NCBI GenBank assembly: GCA_963703855.1
Contig: CAVPFW010000025.1
Coordinates: forward strand, 62,001 to 126,000
Length of the DNA: 64,000 bases
DNA from: AP-15 sp963703855
GTDB taxonomy: Bacteria > Pseudomonadota > Alphaproteobacteria > ATCC43930 > CGMCC-115725
Reading direction: 5' to 3'
Within the stretch, counting starts at the first letter, position 1. Each line of letters opens with the position of its first letter. Positions 8,887 through 17,061 of the stretch are shown piece by piece. The notes under the pieces are model-generated. The model did no database searches and was not told the origin of the DNA. It worked only from the letters and a program-made list of their open reading frames with translations. The translations under genes were made by a program, and so were the position numbers.

Positions 8887-9225
8887 CTGCGCTTGTAGCG
8901 CAGATTCGGGCGCGCGGCCAAGCAGCGCCGGCGGCGTGGGCATGCGGTTGCGGCCCGGCCAAATTGCGCGGCGTCCCCGCGGAGCCCTGGCGCCGGCGCA
9001 AGGCTGGCGCGATCCTCGGCCGCAGGCTGGGGCCGCGCCCTCGATCAACGTCAATAAAAAAACCCAAATCGCGATCCAGCTGTCCGGGACGAACGTCGCG
9101 AAGGTCATGGGCCTCGCGCTGTGGTCGTGGCAAACTCTCGGGATGTGCGGACGTTCGAGCTGATGGAGCAGGGGACAGTGCTGGGATCGAACGGCAATGC
9201 CGGCCGGCGGCAACATTGCAACGGC
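8887..9225. other. Intergenic region between divergent genes, no gene seen
   Basis: This 339-base stretch separates the divergent EI24-like and mlaA genes and should hold both promoters. Open frames cross it on both strands, but none has family-like sequence, and I see no convincing hairpin or repeat. An in-frame upstream ATG at 9163 could extend MlaA by 21 residues, which would put charged residues before the lipoprotein signal and is therefore less likely. Confidence 0.5.
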
Positions 9226-10002
9226 ATGATGCGCGCCGCGGCCGCCGCCGCGATCGGCATCGTGCTCGGGTGCTGCGGGTGCGCGGCGATGCCCGGCGGC
9301 ACGCCGGCTGCGGCCGACGCCGAAAACGACAGCGACAACGACCCGGCCGAGGCGGTCAACCGGGCGATCTTCAAGGCCAATCTCGCCGCCGACCACGCGG
9401 TCATCCGGCCGGTGGCGCAGGCCTATGTCGACCATGTTCCGGATATGGTCCGGCAAGGGGTGCACAACGTCGTGCAAAACCTCAAGGAGCCGGCGACCGT
9501 GGTCAACGATCTGCTGCAAGGACACGTCGCGCAGGCCGGGCGGTCGGTCGGGCGGCTCGCAGTCAATACCGCGGTCGGGGCCGGCGGCGTCTTCGATGTC
9601 GCCAAGAAATGGGGGATGCCGCCGCACAGCGCCGATTTCGGCCAGACGCTCGCCGTCTGGGGGGTCCATGAGGGGCCTTTTGTCGAATTGCCGCTGCTCG
9701 GCCCGTCCAACCCCCGCGATGCGCTGGGAACCGCGGTCGACCTCGCGCTGAACCCGCTGACCTTTGTCGGGGGTGCGCCGGCGACCTATGCCAATGTCGC
9801 GACCGGCGGCGCCGGCGCCGTCGACACGCGCGCCGAGCATCTGAAGGATCTGGACGAGCTGGAACGCAATTCGCTCGATTACTATGCAGAGCTGCGCAGC
9901 GTCTACCGCCAGCACAGGGACGCCGAGATCGCCGCGGCGAAACAGTCGGACACGCCCCCGCAGGGACGCGTCGACATCACCTTCCCCGACAGCAAGCCGT
10001 AA
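9226..10002 (+). CDS. mlaA: MlaA-family outer-membrane lipoprotein (VacJ)
   Basis: A 258-residue lipoprotein of the maintenance-of-lipid-asymmetry pathway, which removes misplaced phospholipids from the outer leaflet. A lipoprotein signal (IGIVLGCCGCAAMPGG) is followed by the family core: DPAEAVNRAIFKANLAADHAV, VRQGVHNVVQNLKEPATVVN, FDVAKKWGMPPHSADFGQTL, WGVHEGPFVELPLLGPSNPRD and DLALNPLTF. The C-terminal YYAELRSVYRQHRDAEI is also typical. The ATG at 9226 (or 9229) puts the signal at the very N-terminus. No mlaBCDEF genes are adjacent; an MlaC-like gene occurs 25 kb away. Confidence 0.9.
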   Translation: MMRAAAAAAIGIVLGCCGCAAMPGGTPAAADAENDSDNDPAEAVNRAIFKANLAADHAVIRPVAQAYVDHVPDMVRQGVHNVVQNLKEPATVVNDLLQGHVAQAGRSVGRLAVNTAVGAGGVFDVAKKWGMPPHSADFGQTLAVWGVHEGPFVELPLLGPSNPRDALGTAVDLALNPLTFVGGAPATYANVATGGAGAVDTRAEHLKDLDELERNSLDYYAELRSVYRQHRDAEIAAAKQSDTPPQGRVDITFPDSKP

Positions 10003-10044
10003 TGGCGCTGCCCGGTTTTGCCCCCGGTGGCGGGGGCGGTTGCC

Positions 10045-10311
10045 CTATTGCGCCGGCGGCCGGGGCGATGGGAACGGAAAGATTGAATGCTGGCGCGCCG
10101 CCGCCCGGGCCCGGCGCACCCGGTCTCGCGCCGCTGCGTATTCTTCGAGCGCGGCGCGGTCGGCCGCGGCGATCGAGCCCTGGGTCGGCAGCACACAGGC
10201 CGTCGGGCAGCGGGTGACGCCTCTGGTCCTGATGAATTCGGCGACCGCCGCCTCGCCGCCCAGCTCAGAGAAGATCTTTTCCGATTTCTTGCCGATCATG
10301 ATGCCCGTCAC
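10045..10311 (-). CDS. Small conserved hypothetical protein (RCPTACVLPTQ motif)
   Basis: About 88 residues. The central part FIRTRGVTRCPTACVLPTQG followed by AAADRAALEEYAAARDRVRRA has the look of a conserved, mostly helical small protein; I recall similar short proteins in alphaproteobacteria but cannot name a domain. The two Cys lie in RCPTAC. The start is uncertain: GTG at 10311 or an ATG 4 codons later (MIGKKSEKIF). It is convergent with mlaA, with 42 bases between their ends. Function unknown. Confidence 0.55.
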   Translation of the reverse strand: MTGIMIGKKSEKIFSELGGEAAVAEFIRTRGVTRCPTACVLPTQGSIAAADRAALEEYAAARDRVRRARAAARQHSIFPFPSPRPPAQ

Positions 10312-10567
10312 GCTCTACCCAATTCGTCGTGTGAACCGGTGCTTGCGGAGGACTATCTAATTGCGCGTCGGACCGCCGCCCATGTCGGATCTCACCCAGG
10401 ATTTCAGCAGGAACAACCGACTACGGCTTTCGCCGACGCCGGCAACGGGTGATCGGGAGCATCAGGCCGAGTGACCGCGCCGAGAAGGCCGCCCGGAAAC
10501 CTCGCTGCAATTCCCGATTCGTTCGATCAGACGCCGGTGGAGACGCCCGTCCAGCCGGCGCTGCGGC

Positions 10568-11260
10568 TTACTGCGGCCGCGGCCCCGATCCCGGCATTGC
10601 CGGCGGCGCCGGTTTTGCGCCGATGAAGAGCTCGACGGTCTGACCGTCCGCCAAGGCTTCGCTCGGCGGCACCCGGCTCTGATAGGGAATGGCGAATTTC
10701 GCCAGGCCGTCCAATAATATCCTGGTCGTGTCGGAGCCATGACCGCCATTGTAGACGTTGATCCCCATGGCCCTGACGTCGCCGAATATCGTCGTCGTTT
10801 CGGGTCCGCGCGCGTCCCAATCAGCGGCTTTCAGGACATCGGCGATCTGGGTCGCATAGCGGTAGGCTTCGACGTCGTTGGGGGTGCACGAGACTACGAC
10901 CTTGCGGGCGCCGAACGGCCGCAGATAGTCGGCGAGCTTGGCCGCGGTATCGGCGCCCAAATTGCGGTTGCGTGTGCTCTCTTTCAGCTCGGCGATCTGT
11001 TGTTCGAGCGATTTGACCTGCGCCGCCAGCGTGCTGGACTGGTTTTCCCGGGTCAGGCGTGCGGCCACGTCAGCGGCGCTGCGCGCCTGCCACAGCGCCG
11101 CGGCGGCGGCAAGGGCGCCGAGCAGGGCGATAGCGAATATGCGCCGCCGTTTTGCCGCGCGCGCCGCGGCGGGCGCAGCGACCACGGCCACCGCCACGGC
11201 GCTCAGGACCAGCACCAGCAAAGCCGGCAGCCACGGTGCCAAGGCACCCGCCCACGCCAT
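10568..11260 (-). CDS. Membrane-anchored coiled-coil protein, unknown function
   Basis: A 230-residue protein with two N-terminal transmembrane helices (PWLPALLVLVLSAVAVAVVA; RIFAIALLGALAAAAALWQA). A short coiled coil (LTRENQSSTLAAQVKSLEQQ, then IAELKESTR) follows, and then a soluble domain (RKVVVSCTPNDVEAYRYATQ, IADVLKAADWD, MGINVYNGGHGSDTTRILLD). The C-terminal domain reads like an alpha/beta fold. The ATG at 11260 is preceded by AGGGGG. It lies downstream of the MFS gene on the same strand. I do not recognise the family. Confidence 0.7.
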   Translation of the reverse strand: MAWAGALAPWLPALLVLVLSAVAVAVVAAPAAARAAKRRRIFAIALLGALAAAAALWQARSAADVAARLTRENQSSTLAAQVKSLEQQIAELKESTRNRNLGADTAAKLADYLRPFGARKVVVSCTPNDVEAYRYATQIADVLKAADWDARGPETTTIFGDVRAMGINVYNGGHGSDTTRILLDGLAKFAIPYQSRVPPSEALADGQTVELFIGAKPAPPAMPGSGPRPQ

Positions 11261-11313
11261 CCAGCCCCCTATCGTTGATTGCGACGAAAGCCGGCGGCCC
11301 AGCTTGTCGCCGG

Positions 11314-12594
11314 CTATTCGGCGGCAGCGACCGCATCGGCGGGCTCGACGCCGCGTCCGCCAATGCCGATCAGCATCGCCATTGCCGCGGCTCCCAGGCA
11401 CAAAAGGCCGGCGAATACAAAGGCTTCGAGATAGGTGCCGAAGGAACTCCGCACCACCCCGCCGAGATAGGCCGCCCCGGCGCCGCCGACCTGATGGATG
11501 ACCGTGATCCAGGCGACCATGATCGCGGTCCTCTCGGTCCCGACGATGCGCGTCAGCAGGCGAACGGTCGGCGGCACGCTGGCGATCCAGTCGAGCCCGT
11601 AAAACACCGCGAACGCCGACAGGCCGTAGACCGACAGGCCAAAGGCGAACGGCAGAAACATCAAAGCCAGGCCGCGCAACCCGTAATACCAGGCGAGCAG
11701 CACCCGATTGTCCCAGCGGTCGCTGAGCCAGCCCGACAAGGTGCCGCCGGCAAAGCTGAAGACGCCGGTCGCCGCCAGCAGGCCGGCGCCGGTGACCTCG
11801 GCGATGCCGTGATCGACGCAGGCCGGGATCAGATGGGTGGCGATCAGCCCGTTAGTCGTGGCCCCGCAGATGAAATAGGCGCCGGCGAGCAGCCAGAAAT
11901 CCCGTGAGCGCGCGCCCTCGGCCAAGGCCCGGAAGGCGACCCCGACCGGATTGCCGGCGACGGTTCGGGTCGTCTCGTATCCGCCAAGGTCGCCATAGGG
12001 TGCGAGGCCGAGATCCTCCGGGCGGTTGCGCATCAACAACGCCACCAGCGGCACGAAGACGATCACCACCGCGGCCAGAGCAAACGACATCGCGCGCCAG
12101 CCGGCATAGGTCGCCAGCCCCGCCAAGACCGGCAGAAAGACCAGTTGACCCGCGGCATTGGAGGCGGTCAACAGGCCGACGACGAGCCCCTGGCGCACCC
12201 GGAACCAGCGCGCGGCGACAAAGGCGGCGAGGTAGTTGCCGACGACGCCGCAGCCAGCGCCGACGACCACCCCCCACAGCAGCACGAGCTGCCAGGGTTG
12301 CTGCATCGCCGGGGTCAGTGCCACGCCGGCGGCGGTCACGCTGAGCGCCAGGGTCATCGTGCGGCGCACGCCCCAGCGGTCCATCAGCGCCGCGGCGAAC
12401 GGCCCGATCAGGCCGTAGAGCAGGAGATTGATCCCGATCGCAAAGGAGATCGTGGCCCGCGACCAGTGAAACTCGCTCTCGAACGGCACGATCAGCACGC
12501 CGGGCGCGGCGCGGACGCCGGCGGTCAGCATCAGCACGACAAAGGTGACGGCGGCAACAACCCAGGCGTAATGCAGCTTTTTCGCTGAAACCAT
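11314..12594 (-). CDS. MFS transporter (OFA/monocarboxylate-like)
   Basis: A 426-residue major-facilitator permease with about 12 hydrophobic segments. The N-terminus (LHYAWVVAAVTFVVLMLTAG; SEFHWSRATISFAIGINLLL) and the loop 2-3 motif DRWGVRRTMTLAL match the oxalate/formate antiporter and monocarboxylate branch. GCGVVGNYLAAFVAARWF and GYLSDRWDN-like sequence (GWLSDRWDNRVLLAWYYGLR) mark the second half. The substrate cannot be told from sequence. It stands between the coiled-coil protein and the PEP-CTERM gene. Confidence 0.85.
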   Translation of the reverse strand: MVSAKKLHYAWVVAAVTFVVLMLTAGVRAAPGVLIVPFESEFHWSRATISFAIGINLLLYGLIGPFAAALMDRWGVRRTMTLALSVTAAGVALTPAMQQPWQLVLLWGVVVGAGCGVVGNYLAAFVAARWFRVRQGLVVGLLTASNAAGQLVFLPVLAGLATYAGWRAMSFALAAVVIVFVPLVALLMRNRPEDLGLAPYGDLGGYETTRTVAGNPVGVAFRALAEGARSRDFWLLAGAYFICGATTNGLIATHLIPACVDHGIAEVTGAGLLAATGVFSFAGGTLSGWLSDRWDNRVLLAWYYGLRGLALMFLPFAFGLSVYGLSAFAVFYGLDWIASVPPTVRLLTRIVGTERTAIMVAWITVIHQVGGAGAAYLGGVVRSSFGTYLEAFVFAGLLCLGAAAMAMLIGIGGRGVEPADAVAAAE

Positions 12595-12765
12595 GCCCGC
12601 TCCTCAGCCGACCAGCGCCGGCCGCCCGGCAACATGCGCCGACAGATATTCGGATCTGGGGCGCGTCGGCGCTCCCTGGTGCGGCCCGGCGATAAACTGG
12701 CGAACCCGGCGCGAAAAGCAACCGACTTCGCCGGTGGTGTCCTGATCTGGGCGCGGATCAATGGC

Positions 12766-12792
12766 AAAAAAAGCGGCGCCCGAAGGCGCCGC
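12766..12792 (-). terminator. Rho-independent terminator of the PEP-CTERM gene
   Basis: On the minus strand the sequence is an 8-bp perfect stem (GCGGCGCC / GGCGCCGC) closed by a TTCG tetraloop and followed by seven T. It lies 27 bases beyond the stop codon of the minus-strand PEP-CTERM gene and before the MFS start. Stable UUCG loop, GC stem and uninterrupted T run make this a textbook intrinsic terminator. Confidence 0.9.
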
Positions 12793-12818
12793 CACGGGTC
12801 GAGAAATTGAGCCGCCGA

Positions 12819-13791
12819 TCAGTTCCGCTTGTTGCGGCGGCGGATCATGCCTAAGCCCAGCAGCGCCGAGGCCAACAGGGTGAGGCTGGCGGGCTCGGGG
12901 ACGGTCGGCGGCGCGCCGCCGCCGAACACCGGCGCGATGTCGTCGATCCCCGGCGCGTTGAAAAGCGTGTTCGAGGTGTTGCCGGCGATGTTGTAGATGC
13001 CGACCGCGCCCAACTCGGCAACGAGGATGTTGCCTTTACCGTCGGTTTCGACGCCGTCGATCGTGCTGAAGCTGCCGACGCAGGCGCCCGCCTTGAGCGT
13101 CGTCGGGTCGAACGTCTGCAGGCAGGTACCATTGGCCGAGTACAGCAGGTTGCTGACCGGGTCGAACGTCAGCCCGTCGAGAAAGGAGGAATTGAAGGTC
13201 GGGTCGCCGGTGTTGATGATTGCGCCGGTGGTTGGATCGAGCTGGACCACCTTTTGCGAACCGAGCGCGCCTTCGTTGGCGTACAGGGCGGCGCCGTCAT
13301 AGGCGGTGCCGTCGACATACGTCAGACCGGCCAACTGAGTGACGTTCCCGTTCGACAGGGTGATGCGCTGGAGGTGCCCGGCCCCGCCGGCCTCATCGTT
13401 GCGGTCGGACAGCAGCACCGTCGTGCCAGAGGGGTCGAGCGTCAGATCGACCGCTTCGTGGCTGAACCCGCCGGCCAGCGGCGAGTCGGTGGTGAAGGTC
13501 GAATTGAGCGTGCGCACCGATCCCGGCGTGCCGGAGCAGCAGTTGCGGGTGAATTCGGAATAGATGATGTTGCCGCTCGGGTCGAAGATCAGGCTGTCCG
13601 GGTTGCCGCTCGCGGTGGGGGTATTGTCGATCACCTGTGTTGGTGCTGGTGGTGACATCATATTGGTTGATCTGGTTGCCGCCGAGATTGGTCCAGTAGA
13701 CAAATTCGTCGGCCTTGGCCGACGCGCCGGCGCCGACCGCCAACGCGGCAACTGCCGCGCCGGCGAGAACAAGTTGAACTTTGATCGTCAT
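12819..13791 (-). pseudogene. PEP-CTERM exported beta-propeller-like protein, frameshifted
   Basis: Reading leftwards from the ATG at 13791 (AGGAGG 7 bases upstream), the product begins with a signal peptide (LVLAGAAVAALAVGAGASAKA) and DEFVYWTNLGGNQINQYDV. Near 13640 the frame shifts by one base, and the other frame carries QVIDNTPTASGNPDSLIFD and several WD/NHL-like strands (DSLIFDPSGNIIYSEF, VDLTLDPSGTTVLLSDRNDE, DGLTFDPVSNLLYSANG). It ends in VPEPASLTLLASALLGLGMI plus RRRNKRN, a PEP-CTERM sorting signal that normally needs an EpsH/exosortase, not found here. About 323 residues when repaired. The intact reading on both sides favours a recent mutation or an assembly indel. Confidence 0.82.
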
Positions 13792-14376
13792 TAGCAATCC
13801 TCCTGCAAAAATCGCATACCGTCATACCCGGCAATGCTGTCGTGCAAGAACCGAACCATCTCAAAAATACCCGTAGTATCAATGGTATGGCCCAAAATGC
13901 CCGAGCCCCTCATCGAGCTTCTTGTAAAAAAAGGCGACGCCTGGCGCTGGCCGTCATCCAACCCACTGGGGAGATTCGCAGGATGACCGAGACCGGGCTC
14001 GGCCCAAAACGCTGTGAATTTTTTGTGTCAACCAATTGATTTGATTGAGATCAACTTTTGGGGTCAGCGCAGACGCTCCGGGGCGCTGGATGCGGGATCG
14101 CTTCGTTGCATCCGGCTGAGCCGGGCCGGAACACAGCGCAGCGGTGTAAAGAAAACCGACACCTCCCCTCAGCGAATGCCGCCGATCTCGCCTTGGGCAG
14201 CTCACTTGACCCGGCCATCCACCCGAATTCGGTGGGGTAGCCAAGACGTAAATCACCGGGTCGAGCCCGGTGATGACGACTATGGCAGCACCTTCTCTCA
14301 GCGTCGCAACCGGGCTCTCGCGAACCGGACAACCGCGGCCTTTTGCCGGGTATCCACGGATTCCGGGGCGGCCAGT
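13792..14376. other. Long intergenic region with repeat, no gene seen
   Basis: This 585-base stretch lies upstream of the PEP-CTERM gene and downstream of ribB. It holds the PEP-CTERM ribosome site (13798-13804), an AT-richer segment around 14020-14055 and, near its right end, a palindromic dispersed repeat (separate entry). Short open frames on both strands have no protein-like features. Confidence 0.5.
14203..14280. repeat. Dispersed palindromic repeat (CCGGG-TCGA-CCCGG type)
   Basis: Contains the perfect 11-bp-arm palindrome ATCACCGGG-TCGAG-CCCGGTGAT (14252-14274), preceded by TTGACCCGGCCATCCAC and CCAAGACGT and followed by GACGAC. The same building blocks (GTCAT, GGCCGGG-TCGA-CCCGGCC, ACGTCTTGG) form a widespread alphaproteobacterial intergenic repeat. 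A related copy is at 48638-48730. Confidence 0.7.
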
Positions 14377-15462
14377 CTATTCGCCTTCGAGCGGCTCGGT
14401 CTCGACGATCTCGATGCCGAACCCGGCGAGACCGACATAGGTGCGCGAGCGCGTCGCCAGCAGCTGGATCGAGGAGATCCGCAGGTCGCGCAGGATCTGC
14501 GCGCCGAGCCCGACCTCGCGCCATTGGACATTGCGCTCGCGTTCCGAGGAGGAGGTCTCCTCGCCGACCGTGGAGGTGGGCACGCCCGAGGTGCCGTCGC
14601 GCAGGTAGACGAGCACCCCCTGCCCGGCCGATTTGAACCGTTCGAGCGCGGCATGGATCGGCGTCGCCCCGCCGAACACGTCCTCGAGCACGTTGGCGCG
14701 ATGGAGCCGGGTCGGCACGTTGGCGCCGTCGCCGATCTTGCCGTAGACAAAGGCGTAGTGATGCACCTTGTCGAACGGCGTCACATAGGCATAGCCGGCG
14801 AGCTCGCCGATTTCGCTCGCGACCTTGAACTCGGCGACCCGGGTGACGAGCTTTTCGCGCGCCTGGCGATAAGCGATCAAATCGGCGACCGAGATCCGTT
14901 GCAGCGCGTGCTTCTCGGCAAAGGCGGCGACCTGCGGCCCGCGCATCACCGTGCCGTCGTCATTGATCAGTTCGCAGATCGCGGCCACCGGCTCGATCCC
15001 CGCGAGCCGGCAGAAATCGACCGCCGCCTCGGTGTGGCCCGATCGCATCAACACGCCGCCATCCTTGGCGATCAGCGGAAAGATGTGGCCGGGCCGGACA
15101 AAATCGGCGCGCCCGGCATTGCCGTTCGCGAGGTTGCGGACGGTCGAGGTGCGGTCGTCGGCGGAGATGCCGGTGGTGGTACCGTGGCGGTAGTCGACCG
15201 AAACGGTAAAGGCGGTGCCGTGGATCGCGTCGTTGTCGGCGACCATCGGCGCCAGATGCAGCCGCCGCGCGATCTCGCCGGTCAATGGCGCGCAGACGAT
15301 GCCGCAGGTATGGCGCACGATAAACGCCATCTTCTCCGGCGTCGCGTGCACCGCGGCGAGGATCAGATCGCCTTCGTTCTCGCGGTCGTCATCATCGGTG
15401 ACGACGACGATCTCGCCCGCAGCGAAGGCGTCGATCGCCTGGCGGACACGCGATTGGGGCAC
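14377..15462 (-). CDS. ribB: 3,4-dihydroxy-2-butanone 4-phosphate synthase with degenerate GTP cyclohydrolase II domain
   Basis: Riboflavin-pathway enzyme converting ribulose 5-phosphate to dihydroxybutanone phosphate. The N-terminal DHBP synthase domain has VVVTDDDDRENEGDLI, RHTCGIVCAPL and PGHIFPLIAKDGGVLMRSGH followed by TEAAVDFCRLAG. The C-terminal ~150 residues align with GTP cyclohydrolase II (VHHYAFVYGKIGD, LHRANVLEDVFGG, VLVYLRDGTSGV, LGAQILRDLRISSIQLL). However, the zinc cysteines expected after the DVFG motif are absent, so this half is probably catalytically dead, as in the RibBX proteins. No ATG exists at the expected place. The GTG at 15462, with GGAG upstream, gives 361 residues, a normal length. 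Confidence 0.88.
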   Translation of the reverse strand: MPQSRVRQAIDAFAAGEIVVVTDDDDRENEGDLILAAVHATPEKMAFIVRHTCGIVCAPLTGEIARRLHLAPMVADNDAIHGTAFTVSVDYRHGTTTGISADDRTSTVRNLANGNAGRADFVRPGHIFPLIAKDGGVLMRSGHTEAAVDFCRLAGIEPVAAICELINDDGTVMRGPQVAAFAEKHALQRISVADLIAYRQAREKLVTRVAEFKVASEIGELAGYAYVTPFDKVHHYAFVYGKIGDGANVPTRLHRANVLEDVFGGATPIHAALERFKSAGQGVLVYLRDGTSGVPTSTVGEETSSSERERNVQWREVGLGAQILRDLRISSIQLLATRSRTYVGLAGFGIEIVETEPLEGE

Positions 15463-15491
15463 CTTCGTGTTCTCCGCATCGGGCCGCCCGG

Positions 15492-15941
15492 CTAGGCAAA
15501 GCCGTTGGCGGCAAGGAATCTCGGGTTCGCCAAGCGCAGCTTGGCGATGGTGAGCCGCCACAGCATAGCGCGGGCGCGGGATTCGCGCTCCGGCGAATTC
15601 TCGAAGGCGCCGATGCGCAACTCGCGGGCCAGGCGATGCCAAAGGTCTGTTGATCCCCGGCCGGGACCAAGCCCCTCACTTTCTCGCTGCGCGGGTCCCG
15701 CCCTCTCCCCGCCAAGCGGGGAGAGGGCTGGGGTGAGGGGCGCGCTCAGCAGCTCCAGCTCTCGAATGATCGCCTCGGCTGGCGCGACATCTGCCGCCGC
15801 CTCGCGCTTGGCGATCGCCATGCAATTGGCGACGAGCAGCGCGTCGAGCCGGCGCTCTGCCGGCAGCAGCGGTGCGAGGTCGTTCAGCAATATGTCGCGG
15901 GCAAGCGCCAGCAGTGCCGGCCCGCGCGGCAGATCATGCAT
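15492..15941 (-). CDS. DUF6285 family protein with in-frame repeat insertion
   Basis: A 149-residue helical protein: MHDLPRGPALLALARDILLN, LLPAERRLDALLVANCMAIA, then ENSPERESRARAMLWRLTIA and KLRLANPRFLAANGF at the end, matching the DUF6285 family. The family typically lies next to an aminoglycoside-phosphotransferase-like gene and acyl-CoA dehydrogenases. Residues ~67-95 (PLTPALSPLGGERAGPAQRE and onward) are encoded by a dispersed palindromic repeat inserted in frame. The ATG overlaps the phosphotransferase stop by 8 bases, indicating translational coupling. Function unknown. Confidence 0.8.
   Translation of the reverse strand: MHDLPRGPALLALARDILLNDLAPLLPAERRLDALLVANCMAIAKREAAADVAPAEAIIRELELLSAPLTPALSPLGGERAGPAQRESEGLGPGRGSTDLWHRLARELRIGAFENSPERESRARAMLWRLTIAKLRLANPRFLAANGFA
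15671..15740 (-). repeat. Palindromic repeat copy inside the DUF6285 gene
   Basis: A 70-base element bounded by CCCCTCAC and GTGAGGGG with a strong internal palindrome CTCTCCCCGC-CAA-GCGGGGAGAG and an adjacent GGGACCCGCGCAGCG. The same blocks occur in the same order at 61355-61446. The element adds whole codons without a stop in the host frame, so the host protein stays open. Confidence 0.85.
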
Positions 15942-17061
15942 CGCCGGGAGCTCCGCCCCTTGGCGAAGCCGTGCTTCGCCCGTCGGAAGGGGACGAGCCC
16001 AGCTCGCGCCCATGGTCGAGCAGCATCAGGATCTCCAGCTCGCATTCGTCGGCGCGGCGCCCGGTCAAGGCCAGATCAAGGCTGCGCTCGCCGCCCAGCA
16101 TATGGCGGTCGCTCTGCTGCAGCGCAATCACCGCCCACCGCACGCTCGCCAGCACCTCCCAGAAATGGACGCGACGCGGGTCGATGACCCTACCGCTCTC
16201 GCTTTCGTAGCCGCCATAAAAAGACGCGCGGTCGGCAATCCCGCCGGCTTCGCGGTCGAGCCGGGCAAAGCGCCAGGCCTTGCTGCAGAACCAGCCGATA
16301 TCCTCGTGCGGGTCGCCCCAGCCGGCAAATTCCCAGTCGAGAATCCCGGTCAGCCTGGTACCGTCGAGCAGATAATTGCCGGTGCGGAAGTCGTGGTGGC
16401 ACAGGACCGGCGGCGCCGGCGGCGGCAGGTGGGTTTCGAGCCAGCGAATGCCCCATTCCAATACCGGCCGCGGCTGCGGATGGCTGTCGAGATAGGTGCG
16501 AAAGCCGGCGATCTGCAGCGCCGGCCCGGCCTCGCCATAGGGCGGCAGAAAAGCCAGGTCGCGCCGCGGCGGGCGAATCCGGTGAATGCGGGCGAGCTCT
16601 TGCCCGAGCTGCTCGGCAAGCGCCGGCAATGCCGGGTCTAGCGCCGGATCGCGGGTGATGCGATGCGCGGCGGCGGTCCCGGGGGCGCGCCGCATGACCA
16701 GGAACGGCTTGCCGAAGACGGCCAGGTCGGCGCTGGCGAAGAGCGGCTCCGGCACCGTCACCCCGGTCGCGAACGCCGCCTTCAGCACCGCGAATTCCTG
16801 CACGCGGTCGAGGCTCGACGGCACCCCGGTCGCGGCCGCCGCGCGCAGCACCAGAGGCTGGTCGCCATCGAGCGGGCCGCCGCAAAAGCGCGCGTCGAGC
16901 CCCCAATTCTCCTGGATCGAGCCGCCGCTGAGCGCGGTCAAAGCGATGATTTCGCAGGCATCGGCCCCGCTCGCCTCGGCGAGAAACCGCGCCAACGCCG
17001 GCCGGCGATCGGCGCCGGCGGCCGGCGGCAAGTCAGATCGCGGCGACGCCGTGTCCGCCAT
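15934..17061 (-). CDS. APH-like phosphotransferase family protein
   Basis: A 375-residue protein kinase-like fold. It has the catalytic-loop signature VLCHHDFRTGNYLLDG and the metal-binding LTGILDWEFAGWGDPHEDIG, plus an N-terminal nucleotide loop region (LSGGSIQENW) and LVLRAAAATG. These are aminoglycoside phosphotransferase (PF01636-type) motifs. In this context, with SDR and DUF6285 genes, such proteins resemble the kinase part of ACAD10/11 and are more likely to act on a hydroxylated acyl-CoA or small metabolite than on an antibiotic (inference). It overlaps the SDR stop by 29 bases and the DUF6285 start by 8, so the three are one operon. Confidence 0.87.
   Translation of the reverse strand: MADTASPRSDLPPAAGADRRPALARFLAEASGADACEIIALTALSGGSIQENWGLDARFCGGPLDGDQPLVLRAAAATGVPSSLDRVQEFAVLKAAFATGVTVPEPLFASADLAVFGKPFLVMRRAPGTAAAHRITRDPALDPALPALAEQLGQELARIHRIRPPRRDLAFLPPYGEAGPALQIAGFRTYLDSHPQPRPVLEWGIRWLETHLPPPAPPVLCHHDFRTGNYLLDGTRLTGILDWEFAGWGDPHEDIGWFCSKAWRFARLDREAGGIADRASFYGGYESESGRVIDPRRVHFWEVLASVRWAVIALQQSDRHMLGGERSLDLALTGRRADECELEILMLLDHGRELGSSPSDGRSTASPRGGAPGDA

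Noticed and set aside
8887..9160. Upstream extension of the EI24-like protein on the minus strand
   Set aside because: The frame is open, but the sequence (APACGRGSRQPCAGARAPRG and similar) is low-quality GC translation, unlike the membrane protein that follows.
15934..17061. Aminoglycoside resistance gene
   Set aside because: The fold is APH-like, but the operon (SDR, DUF6285) and divergence point to a metabolic kinase-like protein rather than antibiotic resistance.
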